Shown here piece after piece: positions 11,382-22,100 of a stretch of DNA of 64,000 bases. Position 1 is the first letter of the stretch, and every line of letters begins with the position of its first letter. The stretch covers positions 15,582,835 to 15,646,834 of the forward strand of contig NC_134018.1 in assembly GCF_040712315.1 (NCBI RefSeq), given 5' to 3'. The position numbers and the translations under genes are program-made. The DNA comes from Castanea sativa (Eukaryota; Streptophyta; Magnoliopsida; Fagales; Fagaceae). The notes under the pieces were generated by a model. It did no database searches. It was given only the letters and a program-made list of their open reading frames with translations, and was not told where the DNA came from.

Positions 11382-12469
11382 TAGACGTGGCAAAATGGGT
11401 AGATCGGGTCAATTGGGTCGTGGGTCAAAACGGGTTATTATTAAACGTGTCAATCGGGTTGCAGGTCAATCGGGTTGCGGGTCAGGTCGGTTGACTCGTA
11501 TTTTTGAAACAAGTTTTTTTTTTTTTTTTTTGAAATAGATACAATCTGTCAATCGTTTATGAATTCCTCACTAGTGATATTGTTACCAATTACCACTAAA
11601 CACTTGATACCTCAATTTTGTGCAACTTTTGTTCCAACTTTCTAGAAGCTAATCTTAGTATAATCTTAGATATGTTCAAAGTAGGAAGAGAAAATGAAGG
11701 TGGCAAGTAAAGAATGACAAACTATAACGGAGTACAACCAGCTAATGTATACATCCAATTTAATAATTTACCAACACGTATAACATGCACATGCATTGTA
11801 CACTAATATTAAAGAATTGGGATTTCCCTTACTCCTCACCAAAGGACGCTATGGTGCTGATGTGAACTCATCAAAAGCACAATTTGTGTGCTTAGTCTCT
11901 AGAGTAGAGGAACTGACTCATTGAGGAAGCTTTGCCGCTTTGGCTCTTGTGGTTGTCACATTTCACACTTTCACGTTTGTGCCTTTGACTTTGGATTATA
12001 GCTAAGCTAGTCAGCTAGTCAATTGAATGAGATTTTTTTTTCCCTTATTTTTAATGGTTGTCTTGTGTTGTCTTGTCTCACTCTATCATGTCTGTGAAAC
12101 TTTATTGGTTGTGAAGCTCAAATAATCAAATTGAATGTGAGGTTATTGTCTTGTCTTGTCTGTTGTCTTAGTATATATCTATAATTTATTGACTATTGGT
12201 TTGGTTCTAGTGCTTTGTGCTTTATGTTTTATGTTTTATGCACCTAGTATCAAGACATAGTCTAATTATTTTTTTAGCGAATTTTTTTTAACAGGTCTAG
12301 TTACGGGTTATCCAGATCGGGTCAAGTCGGGTTGACCCGCAAAAAAAATTGGGTCGGGTCACGGCTCAACTTGTTTTTGCTTCAGGTCAAAAAAATTGGG
12401 TTCGGATCAGGTTTTTTTCGGGTCGAGTCAGGTTGAGTGAGAAAATTCTGACCCGTTTTGCCATGTCTA
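11382..12469. mobile_element. hAT-like non-autonomous element (1088 bp, exact 8-bp TSD)
   Basis: Target-site duplication aatgtgca at 11374-11381 and 12470-12477. Termini tagacgtggcaaaa and ttttgccatgtcta are inverted repeats with one mismatch. Both subterminal regions carry many ggtcgggt/gacccg repeats in inverted orientation, typical transposase-binding arrays of hAT elements. The AT-rich core encodes nothing recognisable. Confidence 0.88.
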
Positions 12470-13768
12470 AATGTGCATATGGCTTTAACATTTTTTGAAG
12501 CGCATTTCTCATGAGAACAAAGTCACAGTTAAGCTAATTGTCATACTAAAAAAATCACAAGAAACTTGTAATTCACTAAGAATAATAAGAACCAACTACT
12601 CTAATGAGTATTTGGAAATGTAGGTGATTTAATATTTTATCCTTTGAGCACCTATCATGATAAATCTCATTAAATAAAAGCACTGAACTTTGCCAAATAG
12701 ACTATATAATATATATATATATATATAACATTTGGTAAATATTTGAAATGGTGATATAGACATACAATCAATTGCGAAGTGTGTAAAATGTGAAGCTACA
12801 ATTGAATTCGAAGAAAAAACCCACAGACAATTACTTGAATGCCATGAGTAAATAACAATTACTTTAATCTACCATTTCTTTTGGTACATTCATTTTGGAC
12901 AAGAAAATAGCCCCTCTAGACTCCAAACACTTTGTGTATTGGAAGTGCCAATAGTAAATAAATCACAATGCCACAACAACAAAATTGCATTCGTACATAT
13001 TAATATAGATACGACAGCATTTTTGGACTCAAGTTTAATATGCGTTGATTTTAAAAAAAAAAAAAATCTCTCTTTCTTAGTCTCACTTTCACAGCTCCTT
13101 TGATGAGCTAGTTAGAGATTTACTTTCGATCCCTAAAGACAACCAATATGATGCCAAAGACAACGAACTCCCACTAAAAGATTAACATGATTACATATTT
13201 TGATAATCTAATAGTCGAATTGAATTTTTTTGATGTTCTAATATACATGTTAATTTCCATGTTAATCCGATATTATTTACTATTTGATCCAAGAACATAA
13301 TTTGTATGCATACAAAAACTTAAAATTTAAACATTTGATTGATGACATAACTATTAATATTTGATTTTCCTGAATTTTGCAAGTAATGAAGATATAATAA
13401 AAAAATATAATCTAATGATGGATTTGACAAAATTCATATCCAATAAAAATATATTGAAACAGTGAATTTGTCACAATTCATATCTAATATAAATATATTG
13501 AGTGCAAGTTTTAGCTAAATTTTATTTTATATGTTGATAGCCTTTTTAATCTATCATTGCTTTTCGTACATGCATCTTGGACAAGAAAATAACACCTCTA
13601 CACCCCAAGCATTTTGTGTATTGAAGGTGTCAATTTAGGTACAAAGTCCTTAGCAATTGTAGTTAAAGTTTATAGTGTTAAATCTAATTTTTTTCACTGG
13701 ATAGAAAACAAATGAAAGCAAGTTAAGTTAGAAAATTATAATGCTTTACCATATTAAACTTTTTAGGG
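12470..13768. other. AT-rich intergenic DNA with a stray F-box promoter copy
   Basis: 12500-12620 resembles 37010-37260. 12855-12950 is directly repeated at 13544-13632 (ggacaagaaaata, caccc/ctccaa, ttttgtgtattg). 12965-13130 is similar to 17660-17845, the region directly upstream of the F-box pseudogene (tctcactttcacagctcct, gatgagctagttagagat), but no F-box coding sequence follows here. Confidence 0.6.
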
Positions 13769-15800
13769 GATTCTAGCCTTTTACCCCTATTTTTAAAAAT
13801 ATTTGGCAATATGCCCCTATTTTGAAACTATTTAGGTCTGTGCCCCTGTTTCGAAACTCGATTTTATTAAAATCGAGTTTCAATCAAAAAAACTCGATTG
13901 GTAGAAATTCAAGTATGGGGTGATTAAACTTAAAAAAAAAAAAAAATGCATGGAACTCGAATTCCATACCTATAGCTGCATTTTATAGGACCTATAGTGG
14001 CGTTTTATATGGAACTCGAGCTCCAGGAACTCGAGCTCCATGAACTTGAGTTCCATGCAAAAAAAAAAAAAAGTTTGATCACCCAAAACCTATAATTGCG
14101 TTTTATAAGACCTATAGTGGCGTTTTATATGGAACTCGAACTCCATGAACTCGAGTTCCATGCAATTATTTATTTATTTATTTATTTATTTTTAAGTTTG
14201 ATCATGCATAACTCGATTTAAACCAATCGAGTTTCTCATTGAAACTCGATTTTGAGAAAATCGAGATTCAAAACAGGCGCATGAACCTAAATAGTTTGGA
14301 AATAGGGGAATATTGCCAAATATTTTTAACAATAGGGGTAAAAATCGAGTTTCAATGAAGAACTCGACTGGTTTAAAATTGAGTTATGTCCGATCAAACT
14401 TAAAAAAAAAAAATTGCATGGAACTCGAGTTCATGGAACTTAAGTTCTATTGAAAACGCCGCTATAGGTGTTACCGAACGCCGCTATAAGTTTTTGGCTG
14501 ATCAAACTTAAAAAAAAAAAAAATTGTATGGAACTCGAGTTCCATTGAAAACACCGCTATAGGTGTTATCGAACACCACTATAGGTTTTGGGCTGATCAA
14601 ACTTTAAAAAAAAAATTGCATGGAACTTGAGTTCAGTTGAAAACGCCGCTATATGTGTTACCAAACGCTGTTATAGGTTTTGGGCTGATCAAACTTTTTT
14701 TTTAAAAAAATTGCATGGAACTCGAGTTCTATTGAAAACGCCGCTATAGGTATGGAACTCAAGCTCCATGAACTCGAGTTCCATGCAATTTTTTTTTTTT
14801 TTATTTTAAGTTTTATTGCCCCCATACTCGATTTTCTACTAGGGATGGCAATTTTTCCCCGCCCCGCTTGACCCGCCCCTCCCCGCTTCGTCCCGTGCGG
14901 GTTTTCCCCGCCCCGCAAAGGTGATGGGGTGGGGATGGGGCGAGATTTTAGACCCGCATCATGGGGCGGGGCGGGGATGGGTTTACACTTTTTAGACCCG
15001 CCCCGCCCCATCCCCGCCCCACCCCGCCCCGTGTTAATAAGGATTAAGTTATAATTTTTTCATACTCTAAAATCCTACTATTTAAACAAAAATATCATCA
15101 ACTTATTTTATTCTACCTAACGTGGTTTTACCTCTCTTTTCTCTCAAGCAAAGTTGGAAATAAGGTACCGATTTTAACTCTTTTTTTTTGTCTTTTCATT
15201 CATGATTCAAATGTCTTTCTCAACTTATTGTTCATCATTAATATAATATGAGATTTTTGTGTCATACTATGAGATTTTTGTTGTGACATTGTCTTGTTAA
15301 ACATTTAAATAATATTATTTAGTTTTTGCTAAAAATTAGTTTGATTTGATAGGATAAATTTATTTATAATTTCAAGTATATTTTTAATATTGAAACATGT
15401 CATTTTATTTGAAAAAATGGTAATAGTTATAGGGAAAATTAACAAGAAATAAAGTTTTACGGTATAGGGCGGGACTTCGCGGGTCTTCACGGGGCCTTAA
15501 GGGGCGGGGATGGGGCAAGAAAAATCTATACGGGGCGGGGGCGAAGATCCCACCCTTCGGCCCAGCCCCGCCCCATTGCCATCCCTATTTTCTACCAATC
15601 GAGTTTTTTTATTGAAACTCGATTTTAATAAAATCGAGTTTCGAGATAGGGGCATAAACCTACATAGTTTGGAAACAGGGGCATATTGTCAAATATTTTT
15701 AAAAATAGAGGTAAAAAGCTAGAATTCCCATCCAAATAGTTTGGAAACAAGGACATATTCCAAATATTTTTAAAAATAGAGGTAAAAGGCTAGAATCCTA
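13769..15800. mobile_element. Long-terminal-inverted-repeat element with CTCGAG palindrome array
   Basis: The left arm (13769-13905, starting ggattctagccttttaccc) is repeated inverted at the right end (15596-15725), and the outermost 60 bp are duplicated again at 15735-15800. Between the arms, units of about 100 bp repeat at 13920-14810. Each has an A-run, the palindrome catggaactcgagttccatg or a variant, a cgccgctatagg block and gggctgatcaaactt. No protein is seen. A separate hAT-like element lies at 14840-15587. No clear target-site duplication was found, so the class (Mutator-like foldback?) is open. Confidence 0.72.
14840..15587. mobile_element. hAT-like element (748 bp) nested in the long-TIR element
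   Basis: Exact 8-bp duplication ttttctac (14832-14839 and 15588-15595), with perfect inverted termini tagggatggcaat and attgccatcccta. Subterminal DNA on both sides is very GC-rich, with repeated ccccgcc/ggcgggg; the core is AT-rich. It encodes no transposase. Joining the flanks rebuilds a continuous sequence in the host element. Confidence 0.92.
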
Positions 15801-16377
15801 TGAGGAATGATCGAATGAGAAACAACAAAAAGGGAAAAATGCCCAAACACCCCCTTGAACTTTGAGGTAGTGGCCAAGACACCCCCTCAACTTTTATTTT
15901 AGCCAATTTGCTCCTTAAACTTCACACAACTGCTAAATAGAGCCATCGGTTAGTTCACTGTTAAACTCACGTTAGTCAATCACGTGACAAGCACATGTAA
16001 AGAAAACTTGCCCAAGAAACCAGGTTCAGGCATTCACTAGAGGAGAGAGGATCTCAACGGAGCGGTGGCAGCGCTGGAGTTCGATTTGTTGCTGCTGATC
16101 TAGACCCTGGAGTCGCTGATTGCTCAGTTCGTTTGACAATCATTGCTGGTTGAACCCACCAATAATCTAGGATTTTTTTTTCTCTCTCCCATTTTCTTTC
16201 ATTTTCTCGGCAAAGAAACAACCTTCAATTTCTTATTTCTTTTATTTTCTCGACCAACAAACACCTTAACAAGCTTTCTCGTAAGATCTCCAAATCCATC
16301 ATAAAAAACCCCCTTTTGATCACAATCAAACTCAAACCCCAAATCAAAACCTTAATCCCAATCCCTGACAATCATAA

Positions 16378-16629
16378 CCAGAGATTCAACAACAACAAAC
16401 ACAACAGCAAAAACAGCATCAACCACCAATCTACAATATCAACAAGAATGACTTCAGGGACGTAGTTCAGAAACTCACAGGCTCACCCACACACAAACGC
16501 TTCTCAAGTTTGCCGCCTCTTCATGTGCCTAAGCCTCCAAGCTCTCGCCTCTACCCCTGGCGCAACTTAGCAATCGCCCCCTCCTTTGCTAAACAACATC
16601 GTTGCTTTGGTCCCCATTCCTACCAATAA
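16378..16629 (+). pseudogene. VQ-motif protein fragment captured by Pack-MULE
   Basis: After an in-frame TAA at 16375, the frame reads a Gln-rich stretch and then INKNDFRDVVQKLTGSP, which contains the VQ signature FxxxVQxLTG. A Pro/Ser-rich segment follows (RFSSLPPLHVPKPPSSRLYP). VQ proteins are small plant nuclear cofactors that bind WRKY factors or other partners through this motif. Only the motif-bearing part is present. The normal start is not recognisable, and the frame runs into the next captured fragment before ending at TAA 16627. About 83 codons are open. Confidence 0.82.
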
Positions 16630-16649
16630 CGGCGGCGGGAGATCGAACG

Positions 16650-17380
16650 CCGGTGATGCTGTGGGGTAAGAGAGTTCAAAGGAGTAATTCTAATATAAAC
16701 TCGGATGGTGGTGGGGAAGAGATTGAGACAAAGTCGACTCGGTTGAGTTATGGCTTAGTGGTGGGTTTTGAATCATCTAAGCTTGACCCGGAGAACTCGC
16801 TTGCTGAGTTTCTAGATCACGTTCCAATGAGTTTGAGAAGATGGGCTTGTTATCCGGTGCTACTCAGCCGAGTTCGGAGGAATTTCAAGCACGTAATGCT
16901 GGTGGACGTGAAGAACTCGGTTTTACTCCGTGATCCACTCGGCCGAGTCATGAATTGGAGCCCCGTGTTGGTTCACTTATCAACAAACCAAAGAGTTCTA
17001 GCAAGCATAATAAGAACTCGGACAAAACTCAATCTCATTTCCTAGTCAACTTAGCTGTGATAATGGGTGGAGCTCGAGGGGTTCGAAGGTTATCGAATTC
17101 AATGCTAACTGAAATCGTTCGAGCTGCCATGCAACACAAGAAGAAGAACTCGGTCACCGAGTCGGCAATTTTGAGTCAACTCATTGCGAGTGAGTTCTTA
17201 TTGAAGAACATCAATTTAGTCACAAACACTGAGTCAATCCCAGAAACAAGTTCATTGATTCCTGGTCTAAACTCAACTTTTGCCACGTCATTGTCAGATT
17301 ATGCTATAATCCAACGTGGTAATGGTAATTATGATTTTCCCCAATTGAGAGATCCTCTCTCCCTTCTGGTGAACACCTGA
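16650..17380 (+). pseudogene. Fragment of a conserved plant protein (DUF7780-like) captured by Pack-MULE
   Basis: Two overlapping frames (16650-17045 and 16955-17380) read as one conserved protein interrupted by a frameshift near 16955-17045. Blocks include SYGLVVGFESSKLDPENSLAEFLDHVPMSLRRWACYP (split in two here: SYGLVVGFESSKLDPENS and FLDHVPMSLRRWACYP), VRRNFKHVMLVDVKNSVLL, then MGGARGVRRLSNSMLTEIV and QHKKKNSVTESAILSQL. I recognise this as a plant family of unknown function that I believe is annotated DUF7780; the number is from memory. The fragment ends at the TGA at 17378 inside the right inverted repeat. Many CGAG/ACTCGG codons mark it as host coding DNA and not transposon sequence. Confidence 0.68.
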
Positions 17381-17612
17381 ACCAGTGGACCTGGTTTTTC
17401 TCTCCCTTTTGCTCAATAAATTGGGTAAATTCTCTTTACATGTGTTTGTCACATGACTGACTAACATGAGTTTAACAGTAAACTAACAAATGGCTTTTAT
17501 TTGACAGTTGTGTGAAGTTTAAGGAAAAAATTGGCTAAAGTAAAAGTTGAAGGAGTGTCTTGGCCACTGCCTCAAAGTACAATAGTGTCTAGGCATTTTT
17601 TCCAACAGAAAA

Positions 17613-17946
17613 TTACAGAAAGACCACGTCACAAATAGCTATGCCACAAGCGACAAGCCCACAAGTCCGCGACAACAAAAATTGCATCCGTATTGGTTCT
17701 AAAATAAAAAATAAAAGATCCATACATATTAATATGGATACGACATCGTTTTAGTATACGTTGATTCTTTTCTAGTTTTCTCTCTCCTTCTGAGTCTCAC
17801 TTTCACAGCTCCTCTGATGAGTTAGCTAGGGATATAGCTCCGATCCATCCCGCCTGGTGGTCTACTCGCTCTCACTCTCACTCTCACTCTCTCCTTTCTT
17901 TTCCCGTTACTGCTTCTTTAATCTCTCTCTTTTGAAGGTAGTAGCA
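17613..17946 (+). promoter_or_regulatory. Upstream region of F-box pseudogene
   Basis: Contains tctcactttcacagctcct (also at 13080), a CT-rich leader with (ctcact)n at 17868-17890, and gaaggtagtagcaatg immediately before the start codon, matching the intact gene. Any promoter function is inferred. Confidence 0.5.
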
Positions 17947-19199
17947 ATGTCAGACAACTTACCCGAAGTTTCGAAATCCTTAATCGAAGAAGCAATGTGG
18001 GCTTCTCTTCCTCCTGAACTCCTACCCCATATTCTCATTCGCCTACCTGTCAAATCCATCATCAAGTTCACCTCCGTTTGCAAAACATGGAAATCCCTCA
18101 TCCAAAACCCCTCTTTAATTTCCACTCATCTTCTCCACTCCTCCAAAAACAACAACCTCCTCCTCTTCAGACTCTGCCCTTAGCCTCTCGCCAAAGCAGT
18201 CAAACAAAGGAAACGAATCGGAGACGAAAAAGAAGTCTACGCTTTACATTGGGACGACAACCCCAATTTCCATCAACACACCACCTTTGACGACTTCCCT
18301 TTCCATGGCGAAAGCGCTACTGGAGTATTCCGCGTGGTTGGTACTTGTAATAGCTGATGATTTATACACTTACGCTTATAATTTCATTCTCTGGAACCCT
18401 TGTGTTCAAAAACACGTGCGACTTCCTCAACCCAATTTCTCCTTCATGACTACCGGTCCCTACACCGAGGCTGCTGGGTTTGGGTTTGATTCCAAAACCA
18501 ATGACTATAAGGTGGTCAGGTTTGTCACTCCTGAGTATGGCGACTTCAAAAAGGGTGAATCTCCACCCAAGGTTGAGGTCTACTCACTTGCCACTGGGAA
18601 ATGGAGAGTGGTTACTGCTCAATGTCCCAAATGTGCTGTTCGTGATACATTGTTGGCCTGCCTACGCCTACAGGCTTTTGTCAATGGGGCTTTGCATTTG
18701 GTCTGTTACAAGACAACTCAAGAAATCAGATTTCTCTACTTTGTTTTGGTGTTTGATTTGGAGGATGAGGTTTTCCGTGAGATACCACTGCCTAAGCATT
18801 CCGATATGTTATATTGGAGGTGGGTATCGATTATGGCATTTGGGAATTCCATTGCGCTGCTCGAACCAGGGTATGCTAATCACACTCTCGATATATGGGT
18901 GTTGAAAAACTATGCAGATGCGTCATCATGGACCAAAATTATAAGTTTGAATGCTCAAGCGCCCCCACAGGACATATCTATGCCATTTCATTACAGAGAG
19001 AAAATACCTAATGCAAAAGCATTTAGGAAGAGTGGCGAGGTTATATTGGAAACATATAAAAAAAAGGCTCCTCTCGCAAAACCTTGAGACCCAAGAGGTT
19101 AAAGACCTTGGGGTTACTGGATCTAAGTATAGTTTTGTTGATCCTTATGTTGAGAGTCTAGTTTTGCTAGACAAGCCCGACCTTGCAATTACTTACTAA
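17947..19199 (+). pseudogene. F-box/FBA gene, duplicated copy with three disabling lesions
   Basis: About 90% similar to the intact gene at 5536 over its full length. The F-box region is open (LPPELLPHILIRLPVKSI). Lesion 1 is a nonsense codon, TAG at 18181 where the intact gene has AAG. Lesion 2 is a 14-bp deletion near 18350, inside the GTCNGLICLADD region, which shifts the frame. Lesion 3 is a one-base gain in an A-run near 19058-19066, which shifts it again just before the C-terminal 40 residues (QEVKDLGVTGSKYSFVDPY). A truncated F-box-only peptide of 78 residues from 17947 is the most it could make. Confidence 0.92.
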
Positions 19200-22100
19200 G
19201 GGAAAGTAATAGGAACAACAACAGGCAAGGTGCATTTTATTTTCATGCTTATTTTTATGATTTTCTGTTTTGTTCTTCATATATTCTTGGCATTCATTAT
19301 GAGTTAGAGATGAATATATTGCTGATTGATTACCTTAATTGAGTGGATTTATATTTATGATAGATAGCCTATCAAGGTCGTGCTTGCTTTCAATAGCATG
19401 TATACTCAACTATGAAAAAACCAAGTTGTTTGTGTTGATTATCAACTTTTAGCACATTTATTTATTAAGTGGTAGAAAATAAATGGGACTATGTGAATTT
19501 CATGTTTCTTGCCACTCATAATTTATATTATATAATAGATAGATCTACTCGACTTTTTCTTTCTTAATAATGTTCTGGTGACCTCTTTTAACTTCATGTT
19601 TTCACAATTGCATTAAATGTTCTTCATGATCTGCTTGGATTTTTAAAACTGTATTATCAATACATTTTCCTTAATCTGTCAATTGTGAGCCTAGCATGCT
19701 AAAGATATTGCTTGTACATTTTAATTGCCGCATATGCCATTCTTCTTACTGAAAGGATTCCCGTAGCACCATATTCGTGGGCAAAGTAGCTCATCAATAA
19801 TTATTTCTTGCTTTGGGTGGTTAAAAATTGAAAATAACTTGTTTACAAACCTCTTTTTTAACTTATTTTGTTATCACTTTTTCCTTAGCATCGTTTGAAT
19901 ATTTTTATCCCAATAAAGTGGTTATGCTTAGATGTATTTTTTTGTTGACTCCATTTTATTCCATTGTTCATCTTTTTCCCTCTTTTAATATTTTGTGAAT
20001 GATTTAGTATATTTTTTTACACAGTTTTTTAAAGTAGAAGTAAAAACCAACTAGTATAGACCCTTATGCAAGAATTGGGGTTTCACATTGGCTTTAATGG
20101 GATGTAGTTCAATGTCTTTAAGTATGGTAGTTTTAATGGGATGTTTTTTCTTTTTCAGAATATTGTCTCAAACTTAAAAGATTTGGTTACTACTGTTTCT
20201 ATAAATGTGTATAAGCACTTGTGTTTGGTAATTGGTTTTGCCCCTGTTGTAGCTCACTAATGAATATATTCACTTATTTGGAATGGAAAATCCTAGAAGT
20301 TCATAGATAGTTAGCATCTTTTTAGCCTTTTAATTTCATGTAATTGAAAACGTGTTGGTGGACAAATCAATCCTTGATTCATAAGAGTGATTTATTAATG
20401 TAGCAGTGAGGTTGGTGTCAAAAATCAAAAGTTACAACCCCCCAAAATTTAGGTTGTTGTTTTCCTACTGCATCATATTTCTTGTTTTGCCTGTTTGGGT
20501 GGTTGTTTCTCTGCTATGTAACTTTTTCTGATTTGGATGCAGCAACAGGCTGTAGGCTTTAGAAGCCTTTCCCTATAGTCATTCCTCTCACCCCATACCA
20601 ACCTTGTGAAGGTGAATCTCAATCCATAATTGTAACACCACTCCCAAAGAAAAAAAATCTCCCAAGAAGCTAAGTTGGAAAGTTTTTCTCAATGATTTAT
20701 AATGCTGAAAATTATTTCATCTTATACAGTTGATGACATATATTGTATTTGTGTTGTGTTGTTGCTTTTACTAAGAATCTTGAATATATATATTTTGATA
20801 AGTAATAAATTTTATTGATATAAAAAAGGGACACCCTAATATGTAGGGAGTGTAATACGGGTCAACAAAAATTACAAGAATCAAGAAAGGAAGAGAGTGA
20901 TTGGTTTCGCAAAGTAGCCAACCAATCTAATAAAGTACTAAAGAAAAAAAAGCTTGAGGTCTGGTATGGTTTTTTCATTATCTCCAAAACCCCTACTATG
21001 CAGTTCCTCCAAAGACACCACATTAAGCAATGGGGAACAATTAACCATATATGACCATTTCTATGACAACCAAATCTGCCTTGCTAGCACGCTAGAAGCC
21101 CCACAACAGACTCTGGCATAGTCCAGCTTACTCCAAATAAACCCAAAATCATAGACCACAAATCCATAGCAATCGGACAGTGAAGAAATAGTTGGTCAAG
21201 AGAGTAGGAGAGAGTAAGAATTTTGTATATTTCTACTCTCTTAGTTTTTTCTGGAACACATTTCTTCTCTTTATGATTGCCCTTTGCTATTTTGCTAGAT
21301 TTCTTATTATTAAATAATTGCTGGCTTTGGAACCTGCTTAAGATCATTTACCCTGGTCCCTGATCCCCCTTGGTACACTTGTTTTTGTGGTAAAGGTTTG
21401 GAGTGTTTCTTAATATGTATCCAGAAAACCTTCAAGTATTGGTGTAGATTTTTTCCATATGATACTACACTGATATGTGTTATTTTATCTCCTTTTGCTT
21501 TTAGCATAAATCGATAAATGGTCTGATTACTTATTAAAAAACAAATCTACTTCTGCTATAAAATCACAAATAATCATGGTTGGTAATGAGCTATAGATAA
21601 GTAATAGACTTTATCTCAGCTAAAGAAAAGATTCAACAAAGCTTGTTGATGGGGTTTATTTTCTTATTATTGGCTTGATTTTATTTTGTGAAATTGTGTT
21701 GTAATTTTTATAACGTTAAACTCCATTTTGTTTAGACCATTCTTAGCATTTCTGGATGATTTGCAGTTTGGTTTCAGTGTGCTTACAAAAATGATGGAGT
21801 GCTTAATTGTGTCTACTATGCTTCATGCTTGCATTGGGATGAAGATGCTTGCCAATGCTCTTTGTGTGTGTGTATTATCTTTGACTTAACAACATTTGGT
21901 TACTAAGGTTTCTATAATTCTGGAAGTTGATAGGTTGTTAGCATCTTTCTAGCCTTTTTTTGGTAGTTGAAAACATGTTGATCGACAAATCAATCCTTGG
22001 TTCATAAGAGTGATTTCTGACTGTAGTAATGAGATACGTGATAGTATATAATTTTTGCTTTGCAAGAGATACTGGATCACTTTGTGGTTTTTGGATATAT

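Larger units (their letters stand above)
15833..17603 (+). mobile_element. Pack-MULE (Mutator-type, 1771 bp) carrying two host gene fragments
   Basis: Long inverted repeats: 15833-16010 matches the reverse complement of 17430-17603 almost throughout (ggaaaaatgcc, actttgaggtagtggccaag, ttaaacttcacacaactg). Weaker matching continues to about 16055 and 17350 (accaggttcagg, gagagaggatctc). Imperfect 9-bp duplication: aacaaaaag (15824-15832) and aacagaaaa (17604-17612), 7 of 9 matching. The interior holds a VQ-motif fragment and a second conserved plant gene fragment on the same strand, with no transposase. Long TIRs, a 9-bp TSD and captured host sequence define a Pack-MULE. Confidence 0.88.

Noticed and set aside
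14658..15011. 117-residue Gly/Pro-rich frame on the minus strand
   Set aside because: A shadow of the ccccgcc repeats at the end of the nested hAT-like element.
16602..17380. A functional host gene encoding the DUF7780-like protein
   Set aside because: A frameshift splits it, and it is enclosed by MULE inverted repeats and truncated at both ends.
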